A stretch of 64,000 nucleotides of DNA from the NCBI GenBank assembly GCA_019748295.1, contig JAIEPT010000024.1, positions 1 to 64,000 on the forward strand, read 5' to 3'. This DNA is from Gemmataceae bacterium. GTDB lineage: Bacteria; Planctomycetota; Planctomycetia; Gemmatales; Gemmataceae. A program made the translations under genes and the position numbers. Numbering within the stretch: the stretch's first letter is position 1; each line of letters begins with the position of its first letter. Below are positions 16,016 through 25,245 of the stretch, piece after piece. The notes below the pieces were generated by a model. The model had not been told where the DNA came from. It did no database searches and was given only the letters and a program-made list of their open reading frames with translations.

Positions 16016-16927
16016 CTACTTTCGCTTGATGCCGCTCATCGATTCGAGGGCGAGGATCAAGGCCTGCGTCCCCTTGCGGCCATAGCCCTGGGCTTGCAGG
16101 GCCAGGTACAACTGGTGGGCCAAGGCGAGCCCCGGCAAGGCGAGGCCCATGCGTTTCGATTCGTCGAGCGCGATGCCCATGTCTTTGATGAAATGCTCGA
16201 CGTAGAAGCCGGGCTCGAAATTGCCGGCGAGGATGCGCGGGCCAAGCACTTCGAGCGCCTTGCTTCCCGCGGCGCCGACGGTGACCGACTTGAACACCGT
16301 TTCGAGATCGAGCCCCGCTTTGTGGCCGTAGAGCAGGGCTTCGCAGACCGCGACCATGTTCGATGAAATCAGAATCTGGTTCACCATCTTGGTGTGCTGG
16401 CCGGCCCCGGCGCCCCCCTGATGCACGATGGTTTTCCCCATGCACTCGAAGATGGGTTGGGCGGCATCCACCACTTCCTTGTCGCCGCCGATCATGATCG
16501 AGAGCGCGGCATTCTTCGCGCCGACGTCGCCGCCGGAGACGGGGGCGTCGAGCGAATGCACGCCTTTCGCCTTCGCGGCTTCATGGATCTCGCGGGCCAG
16601 CGAGGGTTCGCTGGTCGTCATGTCCACGAGGATGTTCCCCGCCTTGCTGCCGGCGAGGGCTCCATCGTCGCCGAGAAAGACGGCGCGCACATCCTTCGGA
16701 AAGCCGACGATGGCGAAGACGACGTCCGCCTTCTGGGCCGCCTGCTTGGGGGTGTCGGCCCATTCGGCTCCCTGGTCGAGCAGTTCCTTCGCCTTTTCCT
16801 TCGTGCGGTTGTAGACGACGGCCTTGTAGCCCTTGGTCATGGCATGCTGGCACATCCAGCGTCCCATGACGCCGGTGCCGATCCATGCGATCGTCGTCTT
16901 CCCCGGTTCCGCTTTGGCGATGGCCAT
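16016..16927 (-). CDS. beta-hydroxyacid dehydrogenase (tartronate semialdehyde reductase / 3-hydroxyisobutyrate dehydrogenase type)
   Basis: A 303-residue NAD(P)-dependent enzyme. The nucleotide-binding motif is [10 protein letters not shown] near residue 16, the substrate-binding signature is [11 protein letters not shown] near residue 128, and the catalytic lysine lies in [11 protein letters not shown] near residue 180. It reduces or oxidises small 3-hydroxyacids such as tartronate semialdehyde. The specificity cannot be told from the sequence. The product could belong with the aminotransferase at 3678 and GlcD at 52489 in glyoxylate and glycerate metabolism. A palindromic element separates it from truD. 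Confidence 0.9.
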   Translation of the reverse strand: MAIAKAEPGKTTIAWIGTGVMGRWMCQHAMTKGYKAVVYNRTKEKAKELLDQGAEWADTPKQAAQKADVVFAIVGFPKDVRAVFLGDDGALAGSKAGNILVDMTTSEPSLAREIHEAAKAKGVHSLDAPVSGGDVGAKNAALSIMIGGDKEVVDAAQPIFECMGKTIVHQGGAGAGQHTKMVNQILISSNMVAVCEALLYGHKAGLDLETVFKSVTVGAAGSKALEVLGPRILAGNFEPGFYVEHFIKDMGIALDESKRMGLALPGLALAHQLYLALQAQGYGRKGTQALILALESMSGIKRK

Positions 16928-17018
16928 GACGCCCGTCCTCGGTGCAGGTTCATTCGGATGCGGCCTATCCTACCCGCCGACGAAAGATCAGGCAAACAGG
17001 GGGCTCGGAAAGGAGGAC

Positions 17019-17246
17019 GTGGACAAAATAATGGGGAACAAAATGATGAAGGCAGGGGGAGGCAGAGAGGCAGGATAATGAAGAGAGCAGGATAATAGGA
17101 AAAAGCTGTTATGGCGAAGGGCAAGCCTACCGAAGGCGTGTTAGCCTCTACGTCTCTACTGTCTTTATTCTCCTGCTCTCTTCATTATCCTGCCTCTCTG
17201 CCTCCCCCCTGCCTTCATCATTTTGTTCCCCATCATTTTGTCTACG
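17019..17246. repeat. inverted-repeat element, family R7
   Basis: Two nearly perfect inverted arms of about 78 bases (17019-17095 and 17167-17245) rich in purines on one strand: AATGGGGAACAAAATGATGA and AGGCAGAGAGGCAGGATAAT are in the left arm. The centre of about 70 bases is unrelated. Low GC contrasts with the flanking genes, which supports recent arrival. It fills the gap between the dehydrogenase and truD. Confidence 0.85.
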
Positions 17247-17250
17247 TCGC

Positions 17251-18420
17251 TTAACGATCGCCGCCGAGGCGTTTGATGAGCAGGGTGGCGTAGCTGCCGC
17301 GGTTGAGTTCGAAGGACAGGATCAGCTTCTTGCGGCCTGCATGGGCGTCGTCGTCGGCGAATTCCCACGTCAAATCGCGGGGCAGATTCAACACGGCGCG
17401 CTCCCCCTTCGAGAAGAACAGGTCGCGTAGGCCGCGTATCTTCAGTTGGTCCTGCGAGATGCCGTCTTCCTGAAGCGCTTGGTCGTAGACCTGGCGGCGC
17501 GGATCCAAATCGTTCCAGCGCTGACGTGCCGTGGGCAGCGGGAGTTGCGTGTCCCGAAGCATGTCGATCTGCTCGGCCGTCAGACCTCGATGCATGGGAA
17601 GGTCGCCGAGACGAAGGCCGACTTCAACGAGCCGATCCGCGGGGATCGTTTCGCGGAGCCAAAGGGCGAGCATGCGGTTCCACAGATGGCTCTGATAAGC
17701 GGAAAGATATAGCCCGCGCAACTCGGGGCGCATGCGGGCGATGGCGCCGCGGAAATCGGCGGGGTGGGAGACGAGGTAGTCGGTCAAACTTCGGGCATGC
17801 GACCTGGGAAGTTGCTCCTTGCAACGAGGCCAATCACCCCAATGTTCGCGGAGGATCGCCTTTTCTTTCTTCTGTTCGGCACGATCGAACGCATAGGGAG
17901 CAGTCAGTGCGGTCTTGAGAGCAGTCTCGAAGTTTCCAAGAACCATATGCTTGGCGACGAAGTCGTTTTCGCCGCCAACAGAACCGAAGCGCTGATCGTC
18001 GAAGTAATTCGGAACCCCGTAGTCCTTCAGTTCGGGCAAGGCCTGAATTGCGGTCGCTGACTGCTCGTCAGACAAGTTGCGTAGCGTGAGCCGAAAACCG
18101 TTGGCCGCGATGTCGCGCGAATCGAAAGGCTGCTCGATCTGTCCCAGGTATTCGACGCGGATGCCTTTTTGGGAGAGCTGGCGCTGCGGCCCTCGCCAAA
18201 TCGTAAAGTGTTGCGTGGTTTGAGCATGTCGATCTTTGAGGCCGCCGTAAGACAGCCGTTGCGGGACGATATTCCACCGTCGCCGAACGACGCTGAGAGC
18301 ATCCGGAGTGGTCCATCCGGTTTTCTCCAGACGATAAAAAGCGAACGCCCCCGCCTGATCGGGAACGACATGCGTTTTTTCGTTCACAACGAAATCGTCA
18401 GGATGTTGCTTGACCTTCAT
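17251..18420 (-). CDS. truD: tRNA pseudouridine(13) synthase TruD
   Basis: A 389-residue TruD-family pseudouridine synthase that converts U13 of tRNA-Glu. The catalytic aspartate is D63 in YGGLKDRHAQTTQ, and the conserved GVPNYFDDQRFGS lies near residue 135. NRMLALWLRE and the C-terminal ELNRGSYATLLIKRL are also typical. Full length. It stands between the R7 palindrome and a divergent two-component-like operon. Confidence 0.93.
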   Translation of the reverse strand: MKVKQHPDDFVVNEKTHVVPDQAGAFAFYRLEKTGWTTPDALSVVRRRWNIVPQRLSYGGLKDRHAQTTQHFTIWRGPQRQLSQKGIRVEYLGQIEQPFDSRDIAANGFRLTLRNLSDEQSATAIQALPELKDYGVPNYFDDQRFGSVGGENDFVAKHMVLGNFETALKTALTAPYAFDRAEQKKEKAILREHWGDWPRCKEQLPRSHARSLTDYLVSHPADFRGAIARMRPELRGLYLSAYQSHLWNRMLALWLRETIPADRLVEVGLRLGDLPMHRGLTAEQIDMLRDTQLPLPTARQRWNDLDPRRQVYDQALQEDGISQDQLKIRGLRDLFFSKGERAVLNLPRDLTWEFADDDAHAGRKKLILSFELNRGSYATLLIKRLGGDR

Positions 18421-18475
18421 ATTCGCTTCAGCGATAAAAATTCGCTGGAAAACAGACTTCCATTTGTCGTTGATC

Positions 18476-18505
18476 TTGGCGTCCCGTTAGGTATTCGCCT
18501 ACAAT
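18476..18505 (+). promoter_or_regulatory. candidate promoter of the kinase/regulator operon
   Basis: TTGGCG (18476-18481) and TACAAT (18500-18505) are spaced by 18 bases, 34 bases before the ATG at 18540. It fits a sigma-70-type promoter by eye only. Confidence 0.35.
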
Positions 18506-18539
18506 TCAGTTGGCAGCATAAATCGAAGGGCGACTTGGG

Positions 18540-20153
18540 ATGAATCCGTCCACAGCAGAGACAAACGGCGCTACGACGCGTGAAGCGTCGTTTTTTCGCC
18601 GCATCGAAGCGTGGCTGGCCCAGGGCGCTTTCGAAAGCGAACCGACCCCCATCTTAGCGGACTTGGCGGGTTGCTTCGACGCCCAAGCCGCCGGGTTTTC
18701 CCTTCCCGATGCCGCGTGGCCCCTTTATGTGGGCGGCAATTCCGCCCCAAGTTCCATTGGCTGGGCCGAGGAACCCGCCTTCGTTCGACAGATTCGTTGC
18801 GAATGCCGGCCTGCGGTTCATGCCGATGCCACTGGAGCGTGGCTGCTAGCACCCGTATCGTGCGGCGTCGAAGTCGGCGGCGTGCTGTGGCTGCTGGCCG
18901 ACGCCGAGCGAAAGTGGACGCCTTCGGAAACGGCTGCATTCTCGGTCGTCGCCGCCACGCTCGCTTCGCTGGGCGGCAAACCTTGGCGACGCGCCTTCGA
19001 AAAAGGCGCCCTCGATCAACGCCTTGAATATGCCGCCAGCCTCGCCGGAAAATTGGGACATGGCTTCGGCAACTTCCTGACAGGGATCCTCGGGTTCACC
19101 GAACTGAGCTTGAATGAGGTGTCGGCGCAAACGACGCTTCACACCTACTTGCAGGAAGTGTGGCAATCGGCCACCCAAGGCGCCCAGTGGGTTCACCTGC
19201 TGCAACTCTTTAGCCGCAAGCTGGCCATCAACCCGCAGCCCACGCCCCTTGGTCCCATCGTCCATGAAGAAGCGGCCCGGCTCAAAGCCGTTTGGAACCA
19301 GGTGCTGAGTTTCACGACCGACATTCCAGCCGACCTGCCCGCCCCCACGATCGACCCCGATTCGTTGCGGAAGCTGCTCGCCCACCTGCTCGACAACGCA
19401 TGCGAATCGATCCGCCAAGCTCCCGGCAGCGTCCGCCTTTCCGCACGCATCAAGGATTTAGCAGCAGCTGAATGCCTGGATTTGATCGGCGCCTGTCGGC
19501 CTGGGCAGCACCTTGAAATTGCGATCCAGGATAATGGCATCGGCCTCTCCGACGATCAACGCCGCAAGCTGTTCCACGAGGTGTTCTTCAGCACCAAGCC
19601 GCGGCATCGCGGGATGGGGGTGGCCGTCGTCTACTCGCTTTTGAAGGCGTATCAGGGGGGCATTCGCTACCTTCAAGGCGAACCGCGAGGCACGCTCGCT
19701 CAGATCTATCTGCCGCGCCATCGGCAAACAGAGACGCCTCGCGAGCTGCCCCTCGCAGGAGCCCGCATTCTTATCGTCGATACCGATCCGGCCGTTCGCG
19801 ACTCGGTTTCACGGCTCTTCGAAGCGAATGGCGCCAAGACCACCGCGTGCGGCAATCCGCATGATGCCCTGAAAGCGTACACGCAGCCGGCAGCGGGGTT
19901 TCACCTCGTGCTCGCCGAAGTGCTGATGCCGGGGATGAACGGTTACGATCTGGCTCACCGCATTCTCGAGCGCGACCCGCTCGCCAATTTCATGTTCGTC
20001 ACCGACAAGCCGTCGATGCACGGCCTGGCCAACCAGGACCTGGCTCGGAAATACGACCTGGTCCGCAAACCGTTCGACCCACCCCAACTGTTGCAAGTCA
20101 TCCGCGGATCGCTGCGCCGCGGCTTGCGTCCTATCGCGGGACGCGCCCATTAA
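18540..20153 (+). CDS. histidine-kinase-like protein with degenerate receiver domain
   Basis: A 537-residue soluble protein: a GAF-like sensor region (about 1-155), a dimerisation/H-box region with H174 in KLGHGFGNFLTGILGF, a HATPase domain (N box LLDNACES, G1 QDNGIGL, G2-like HRGMGVAVVY) and a C-terminal receiver (about 410-535). Two key residues deviate. The acidic residue normally next to the H-box histidine is Gly, and the receiver phospho-site is Glu (E460, in LVLAEVLMPGMNG) instead of Asp. The receiver may therefore be locked in an active-like state, and kinase activity may be weak; both are inferences. It lies 10 bases ahead of the regulator gene. Confidence 0.85.
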   Translation: MNPSTAETNGATTREASFFRRIEAWLAQGAFESEPTPILADLAGCFDAQAAGFSLPDAAWPLYVGGNSAPSSIGWAEEPAFVRQIRCECRPAVHADATGAWLLAPVSCGVEVGGVLWLLADAERKWTPSETAAFSVVAATLASLGGKPWRRAFEKGALDQRLEYAASLAGKLGHGFGNFLTGILGFTELSLNEVSAQTTLHTYLQEVWQSATQGAQWVHLLQLFSRKLAINPQPTPLGPIVHEEAARLKAVWNQVLSFTTDIPADLPAPTIDPDSLRKLLAHLLDNACESIRQAPGSVRLSARIKDLAAAECLDLIGACRPGQHLEIAIQDNGIGLSDDQRRKLFHEVFFSTKPRHRGMGVAVVYSLLKAYQGGIRYLQGEPRGTLAQIYLPRHRQTETPRELPLAGARILIVDTDPAVRDSVSRLFEANGAKTTACGNPHDALKAYTQPAAGFHLVLAEVLMPGMNGYDLAHRILERDPLANFMFVTDKPSMHGLANQDLARKYDLVRKPFDPPQLLQVIRGSLRRGLRPIAGRAH

Positions 20154-20163
20154 GGAACCCACC

Positions 20164-20865
20164 ATGAGCCGCCTCTCGGATCCCGCCATCCTCGAACCGC
20201 ACAAAAACGGCGAAGCAGCCGTTACCACCAAGGCCGATTCCCCTTGGCTGTTCAATACCGGCGAAGTCCGCATCCTCATCCTCGACGACGATCCGGCCAT
20301 CGGCCGACTGATTCAGGCCGCGTTGGCGAATCACGACTTCACCATCGACGCGATCTCCGACCCGACGACGATGGAACAGCAGCTTCGCAGCCACACCTAC
20401 CACGTCGTCATTCTCGACTACGTGATTCCCGGCCATGAGCCGCAGAAGATGCTGGAAACGGTGAAGGAGACGCAGGCGGATGCGAGCATCATCGTGGTCA
20501 CCGCGTTCCCTTCGATGGACAGCGCGGTGCAGTGCCTGCGTAGCCATACCTACGACTACATCACCAAGCCGTTCCAAATCGAGCAACTCAAGCGAACCGT
20601 CATGCGTTGCCTGGAAAGCCGCGGCCTCTTGCGTCTCTCGGAAGAAGCCCTCCGCGAACAACTCGGCGCCGCCATCCGCGAACGCCGCAAGGCGTTGAGC
20701 CTTACGTTGGCCGAAATGGCGAAGCGGACCAACGTATCGCTCGGCTATTTGTCGCAGATCGAACTGGGCAAGAACTCGGCATCGATCGAAACGCTCTACC
20801 GGATCGCATTGGGCCTTCGTCTGCGGGTCGCGGACCTCTTTCAATCCGTGCAAACGCCGCTCTAA
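20164..20865 (+). CDS. response regulator with XRE-type helix-turn-helix output
   Basis: A 233-residue protein with a receiver domain (residues 35-155; phospho-acceptor D85 in VVILDYVIPG, acidic pair DDD41-43, lysine in ITKPFQ) and a C-terminal Cro/C1-type HTH (about 165-228: LSLTLAEMAKRTNVSLGYLS). REC joined to XRE is an uncommon output arrangement. It probably regulates transcription downstream of the kinase-like protein encoded just before it. AAGGA precedes the ATG. Its receiver is intact, unlike that of its partner. Confidence 0.9.
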   Translation: MSRLSDPAILEPHKNGEAAVTTKADSPWLFNTGEVRILILDDDPAIGRLIQAALANHDFTIDAISDPTTMEQQLRSHTYHVVILDYVIPGHEPQKMLETVKETQADASIIVVTAFPSMDSAVQCLRSHTYDYITKPFQIEQLKRTVMRCLESRGLLRLSEEALREQLGAAIRERRKALSLTLAEMAKRTNVSLGYLSQIELGKNSASIETLYRIALGLRLRVADLFQSVQTPL

Positions 20866-21014
20866 GGCGAGCGGCAGGAGATGGCCTACCCCCCTCTCCC
20901 TCCGGGAGAGGGTTGGGGTGAGGGTGCTTTTTCTCGCGCAACGCCACGTCGCACGCCCTCACCCCCGGCCCCTCTCCCGGAGGGAGAGGGGAGAAATGCA
21001 GGCGCCGCTCGCCT
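20865..21014. repeat. REP-like inverted repeat, family R1
   Basis: A well-preserved copy: ends AGGCGAGCGGCAGGAGATGG and AATGCAGGCGCCGCTCGCCT, with CTCCCTCCGGGAGAGGGTTG and its counterpart inside. It starts right at the stop codon of the regulator gene. Confidence 0.85.
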
Positions 21015-21223
21015 AATCGCTCAGACGAAGGCAGGGCCGTTGTGGGGCGATCACTTGCCGCATTGGGGTGGGGAAGGGCGATTGAGTTCGGCCTTCCCTA
21101 CCCCTAAACGGCATCCACAGGCAGTTCTTCAGAACTTACTGTGCATGACGAGACTTTTGCGGGATGCTATACCAGCCGCCTAACAGCGGCTTGCTCGCGC
21201 TTTCCCACAGGAGAACTTCCGCC

Positions 21224-22279
21224 ATGCTCCGACTTCTCTCCCTGATCGCCCTCATGTTCGCATTTGCTTTCGCTCAGGCCGACACGTTTCTCTACGTGTC
21301 GATGGCGCCCGAAAAAACCATTCGCATCTACAAGCTGGATCCCGCTGACGGCAGCCTGACGAAAGTCGATGACGTCGAGCTGGCGGGCGCTCCCGGTTCG
21401 CTCGCCGTCGATCCTGCCAAGAAGCTGCTTTTCGCGTCGGTTCGCTCCAACTCTTCGTTGGCCAGCTTCTCGATCGATCGCGCCACAGGGAAACTGAAAA
21501 GCATCAACACAGTGCCCCTCGGCATGAACGAAAACGCGGCTTTCGTCGCGGTCGATCCGACCGGGAAATATCTGCTGTCGGCTTCCTATGCCGCAGGCAA
21601 AGTCGCGGTGCATCGTCTGAAGGATGGGACGATTGAAGAGCCCGCGGTGCAAACGATCAAGACGGTAATGACTTCGCATGCCGTCGTGTTTGATCCGACC
21701 GGCAAGTTTGCTTTTGTGCCGCATGTCGCGCCGAATGCGATCTACCAATACCGCTGGGACGCCGAAGCGGGCAAGCTCGCCGAAGCGGGCAAAGCCGAGG
21801 GGGGCACGCCCAAAGCCGGGCCGCGGCATTTGGCGTTTCACCCGAGCCTGAAGATGGCGTTTTCGTCGAACGAAGTCGCGAACAGCATCACCGCATATCG
21901 CTTCGATGCAGACAAGGGGCTAACGCCGCTCGAGACGAAATCGACGCTGCCTGAAACGTGGCAAGGCAAGAACACGACGGCCGAGGTGAAGGTCCATCCG
22001 AACGGGCGATTCGTTTGGGTTTCCAATCGCGGACACAACAGCCTCGCCGGTTTCGGCATCGATGCGAAGACCGGCGTCTTGACTCCACTCGAACCGACGA
22101 AGACGGAGCCGACGCCGCGTTCGTTCGAGTTCGACTCGGAGGGGAAGTACTTGTTCGCTGCTGGGGAAGGATCGGGGAAAATCGCCACCTACCGCATCGA
22201 AGCGAACGGCCGGCTCGAACTGCTTCGCACCACCGAGGTCGGCAAGAGCGTGACCTGGGTGATGGCGGTGAAGTTCTAG
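21224..22279 (+). CDS. secreted lactonase-type seven-bladed beta-propeller protein
   Basis: A 351-residue protein of the lactonase family PF10282 (related to 6-phosphogluconolactonase YbhE and muconate lactonizing enzymes). It has a signal peptide (MLRLLSLIALMFAFAFAQA), then repeated blades such as FLYVSMAPEKTIRIYKLD, GPRHLAFHPSLKMAFSSNE, WVSNRGHNSLAGFGID and PRSFEFDSEGKYLFAAGE. The signal peptide makes a cytosolic pentose-phosphate role unlikely. CAGGAG lies 10 bases before the ATG at 21224; the longer open frame has no such site. Confidence 0.85.
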   Translation: MLRLLSLIALMFAFAFAQADTFLYVSMAPEKTIRIYKLDPADGSLTKVDDVELAGAPGSLAVDPAKKLLFASVRSNSSLASFSIDRATGKLKSINTVPLGMNENAAFVAVDPTGKYLLSASYAAGKVAVHRLKDGTIEEPAVQTIKTVMTSHAVVFDPTGKFAFVPHVAPNAIYQYRWDAEAGKLAEAGKAEGGTPKAGPRHLAFHPSLKMAFSSNEVANSITAYRFDADKGLTPLETKSTLPETWQGKNTTAEVKVHPNGRFVWVSNRGHNSLAGFGIDAKTGVLTPLEPTKTEPTPRSFEFDSEGKYLFAAGEGSGKIATYRIEANGRLELLRTTEVGKSVTWVMAVKF

Positions 22280-22296
22280 ACTGCCTGAGCCAGATG

Positions 22297-22385
22297 GTTA
22301 GCCGCGACGCGCAGCGGAGCGCGGACTGAATGCCATGCGATTCCATGGTTCACTGTCCGCGCTCCGCTGCGCGTTGCGGCTAACC
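22297..22385. repeat. inverted-repeat element, family R2 (copy 2)
   Basis: The same arms as the copy at 3482-3571 (TTAGCCGCGACGCGCAGCGG and complement) with centre TGAATGCCATGCGATTCCAT. The right arm differs by a single base (GCGTTGCGG for GCGTCGCGG). It begins 18 bases after the lactonase stop. Confidence 0.85.
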
Positions 22386-22470
22386 ACTTGACGAAGTGTG
22401 TTAAATGCGGCTTGCCGCCCTTCCGCTCCCATGCCACAATCGGTTCGACCTCACCCTAGGAGACCGCGCC

Positions 22471-23751
22471 ATGCGTTTGCTGTTCTCTCCCCGACTGTGG
22501 CGAGCCCTGTTCCTCGGCTCGCTCGTCGTCCTGCTCACCGGGGCCGATATGCCGAGCATCGACAAGTTGCCTTCGCACGCCGAGATGCCGAACCCGCTCG
22601 TGATGATGGACGGCGCCAAGGTCACGACCAGGGAAGAGTGGAACGAGAAACGCAAGCCGGAGCTGAAGAAGCTCTTCCAGGAATACATGTACGGCTACTT
22701 TCCGGCCAAACCGGACAACCTGTCGTTCAAAGTGGAGCGAGTCGATCCGAAGGCGCTCGGCGGCAAGGCGACGCTGAAGGAAATCACCATCTCCTTCGGC
22801 CCCCCTTCGACGCCGAAGCTGCAGATGTTGCTGGCGATTCCAAATCAGCGCAAGGGGAAGGCGCCCGTCTTTCTCGGCTTGAATTTCACCGGCAACCACA
22901 CCGTATTGAGCGATCCGAAGATTCGCCTTACCGAGACCTGGCTCGACAAGAGCCGCAAGGGCGTGAAGGACAACAAGGCGACGGAGGAGGGACGCGGGAC
23001 CGCGATCGACACCTGGGCGATCGAGCAAACGATCGACGCGGGTTACGCCGTGGCGACCGTCTACTACGGCGACATCGACCCAGATCGCAAAGACGCACGC
23101 ATCGGCATTCAGCCGCATCTGCAAGGCAAGGAACACAAGGCCAGCCCGAGCGATTGGGGTTCGGTGGCCGCGTGGGCGTGGGGACTGCAGCGCTGCATCG
23201 ACTATCTCGTGACGGACGAAGACATCGATGCAACGAAGATCATCGTCTTCGGCCATTCGCGTCTCGGAAAGACGGCGTTGCTTGCTTCCGCGTTCGACGA
23301 ACGCGCGGCCCTGGCGATTCCGCATCAAGCGGGCTGCGGCGGCACGGCCCCGAGCCGGGGCAAAGTCGGCGAATCGGTGAAACGCATCACCGATTCGTTC
23401 CCGCACTGGTTCAACGGCAACTTCCCGAAGTTCGCCAGCCAGGTGGACCGTTTGCCGTTCGACCAAAACTGTCTGGCAGCCCTCATGGCGCCTAGACCCG
23501 TCCTGTTTTCGAACGCCATCGAAGATCAGTGGGCGAATCCCGATGGGCAGTTCGAGGTGCTGAAAGCGGCCGAGCCCGCGTATCAACTGTTCGGCATCGC
23601 GGGCGTCGATGCGAAGAAGCGGCCCGACATCGGCGTCTTGGTGGACAGCACCCTGGGATACTGGATCCGCTCCGGTACGCACTCGACCACGCCCGAGGAT
23701 TGGCGCATCTTCGTCCGCTTCGCGGATAAGCATCTGAAGGCAACCAAGTAG
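22471..23751 (+). CDS. secreted CE15-like carbohydrate esterase (glucuronoyl esterase type)
   Basis: A 426-residue alpha/beta-hydrolase with an N-terminal signal or anchor (LFLGSLVVLLTGADM). The nucleophile is S263 in VFGHSRLGKTALLAS, which corresponds to the GCSRxGK motif of CE15 glucuronoyl esterases. The downstream DQNCLAALMAPRPVLFSNA and SGTHSTTPEDW supply the remaining catalytic part. It probably removes ester groups from plant-type polysaccharides outside the cytoplasm. AGGAGA decides the ATG at 22471. Alternative: a general acetyl-xylan-esterase-like enzyme. Confidence 0.85.
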   Translation: MRLLFSPRLWRALFLGSLVVLLTGADMPSIDKLPSHAEMPNPLVMMDGAKVTTREEWNEKRKPELKKLFQEYMYGYFPAKPDNLSFKVERVDPKALGGKATLKEITISFGPPSTPKLQMLLAIPNQRKGKAPVFLGLNFTGNHTVLSDPKIRLTETWLDKSRKGVKDNKATEEGRGTAIDTWAIEQTIDAGYAVATVYYGDIDPDRKDARIGIQPHLQGKEHKASPSDWGSVAAWAWGLQRCIDYLVTDEDIDATKIIVFGHSRLGKTALLASAFDERAALAIPHQAGCGGTAPSRGKVGESVKRITDSFPHWFNGNFPKFASQVDRLPFDQNCLAALMAPRPVLFSNAIEDQWANPDGQFEVLKAAEPAYQLFGIAGVDAKKRPDIGVLVDSTLGYWIRSGTHSTTPEDWRIFVRFADKHLKATK

Positions 23752-23760
23752 CGATCGCTT

Positions 23761-23860
23761 CTATGTAGCCCTCTCGCTCCGCGAGAGGTAAGCGGCAGCA
23801 AAGCTTGCAACGGCACGGCATGCATCCGCTTACCTCTCGCGGAGCGAGAGGGCTACATAG
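23761..23860. repeat. 100-bp inverted-repeat element, family R3 (copy 1)
   Basis: Exactly 100 bases: arms of about 35 bases (CTATGTAGCCCTCTCGCTCC and complement) around a 30-base variable centre. Identical arms occur at 60132-60231 and 63273-63372. Size and structure resemble a MITE. Confidence 0.9.
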
Positions 23861-23875
23861 AAGCAGAGATAGACC

Positions 23876-25204
23876 ATGTCGAACGCCTGCTGCTCACGCC
23901 GCACGATTCTCCTTGTCTACGCATTTTGCCTCGCGGCAATCGCCGTGTGCGTGGTGCGTTCGTTTCAGGACGTCAATCGCACGATCGGCGTCGATTTCCG
24001 CAATCGCGTCGTTGGGGCGAGGGTTCTGGCAGCCGGGCAGGATCCGTATCGGTTCGAGTGGAAGGAAGGGATGCCGGAGGAGCAACTCGATCCCTTCTTC
24101 AACGAAGAAGGCACGCCGCGACTGACGGTTCCTCCGACGGTCCTCTCGCTCTATTTGCCCGTTTCGTGGATGCCGTATCGTTGGCTGCGCAATCTTTCGT
24201 GCGGCATCGAGTGGGCGTTTCTCGTCGCGACGATTCTCGTCTGCAAACGCAGCATCCCGACAACGGGGCCGCGGCTGGCGTTTCTGATCTTCGCCACCGT
24301 CTGCGTCGCCGCCTCGGACTTTTGGCGGATCCATGTCGAACGCGGGCAAATCTACGTCTTCCACACGCTGCCCCTCGCGTTGGGAATCGCATGGTCGCTA
24401 CGCGACAAACGCGACTCGTGGCGGGCCGGCATCATGTTCGGACTGGCGACGGCGCTGCGACCCAATCTGGGTCTGCTAATCCCCGGCATGCTCGTGTTGG
24501 GCCGCAAAAAGACGACGCTGAGCGCGACGGCAACCACCTTGGCGTGCGTCGTGCTGACCCTGCCTTTTGCTCCCCCCGCAATGTGGCAAAGCTACTTCGC
24601 GATGGGCGACATCTATTACCAGTCGCTATCCGACCCGTATTCGATCGAACCCGCCCCACGGCCGCCTGCTCGGCAGTCGGTCGAAGGCTACTCGACCAAG
24701 AGCGACGAGGCCGTCCTCGATCATCCGGTTCTGCCAACGTCGATCGCGGTCTGGCTCAGCCAAGGACGCAGCGGCATCGACTGGGGGTTCGCCTGCAAAC
24801 TCGGCCTGCTGCAGCTCGGGGGCCTAGCGATCGGCGGCCTTGTGCTGATGCGTTTCGCTCGAACGGATGAAGAATCACGCGGTCCGGTTCCTCGGGCCCC
24901 GCTCGCGTTTCTCGCCGCCGCCGCGATTGCCACGGAGTTTCTGCTGCCGCAACGATGGACCTATTGCGACGTCATTCTGCTGCCGTTGATCGCGCTGTCG
25001 TGGCCCTGGTTCGCGGAGCAATCGCTGGGGCGGATGATCGCCATCGTTCTCGTCCCCGCGTGGATTTTGAGCATCGGCGGATTGCCGGTTTCGGCCGAAC
25101 TGGCGGCGACGACTTGGCGGGCGTGGGGCACGGTCGCCGGCATTGCGTTTCTTTCAGCAGCCATGGCGCGGGCCGAACCTCGCCTTCCTATCGCTCCCGC
25201 CTAG
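23876..25204 (+). CDS. GT87-like (DUF2029) polytopic membrane glycosyltransferase
   Basis: A 442-residue membrane protein with about ten hydrophobic segments. The early loop holds the acidic motif TIGVDFRNRVVGARVLAAGQDPYR, typical of family 87 and DUF2029 polyprenol-phosphate-dependent mannosyltransferases (Asp after the first helix). GLATALRPNLGLLIPGMLVL near residue 190 is also characteristic. It would act at the membrane using a lipid-linked sugar donor; the acceptor is unknown. It starts 15 bases after an R3 element and precedes the sdh genes. Confidence 0.75.
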   Translation: MSNACCSRRTILLVYAFCLAAIAVCVVRSFQDVNRTIGVDFRNRVVGARVLAAGQDPYRFEWKEGMPEEQLDPFFNEEGTPRLTVPPTVLSLYLPVSWMPYRWLRNLSCGIEWAFLVATILVCKRSIPTTGPRLAFLIFATVCVAASDFWRIHVERGQIYVFHTLPLALGIAWSLRDKRDSWRAGIMFGLATALRPNLGLLIPGMLVLGRKKTTLSATATTLACVVLTLPFAPPAMWQSYFAMGDIYYQSLSDPYSIEPAPRPPARQSVEGYSTKSDEAVLDHPVLPTSIAVWLSQGRSGIDWGFACKLGLLQLGGLAIGGLVLMRFARTDEESRGPVPRAPLAFLAAAAIATEFLLPQRWTYCDVILLPLIALSWPWFAEQSLGRMIAIVLVPAWILSIGGLPVSAELAATTWRAWGTVAGIAFLSAAMARAEPRLPIAPA

Positions 25205-25245
25205 AATGTCATTGCCGCCACTCCTCATCCCGATTGCACGAAACT

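Noticed and set aside
20866-21014. CRISPR-like array suspected from repeated GGGAGAGG units here and elsewhere
   Set aside because: The units are inverted pairs with irregular spacing and dispersed in single copies, without regular spacers or cas genes. They are REP-like palindromes.
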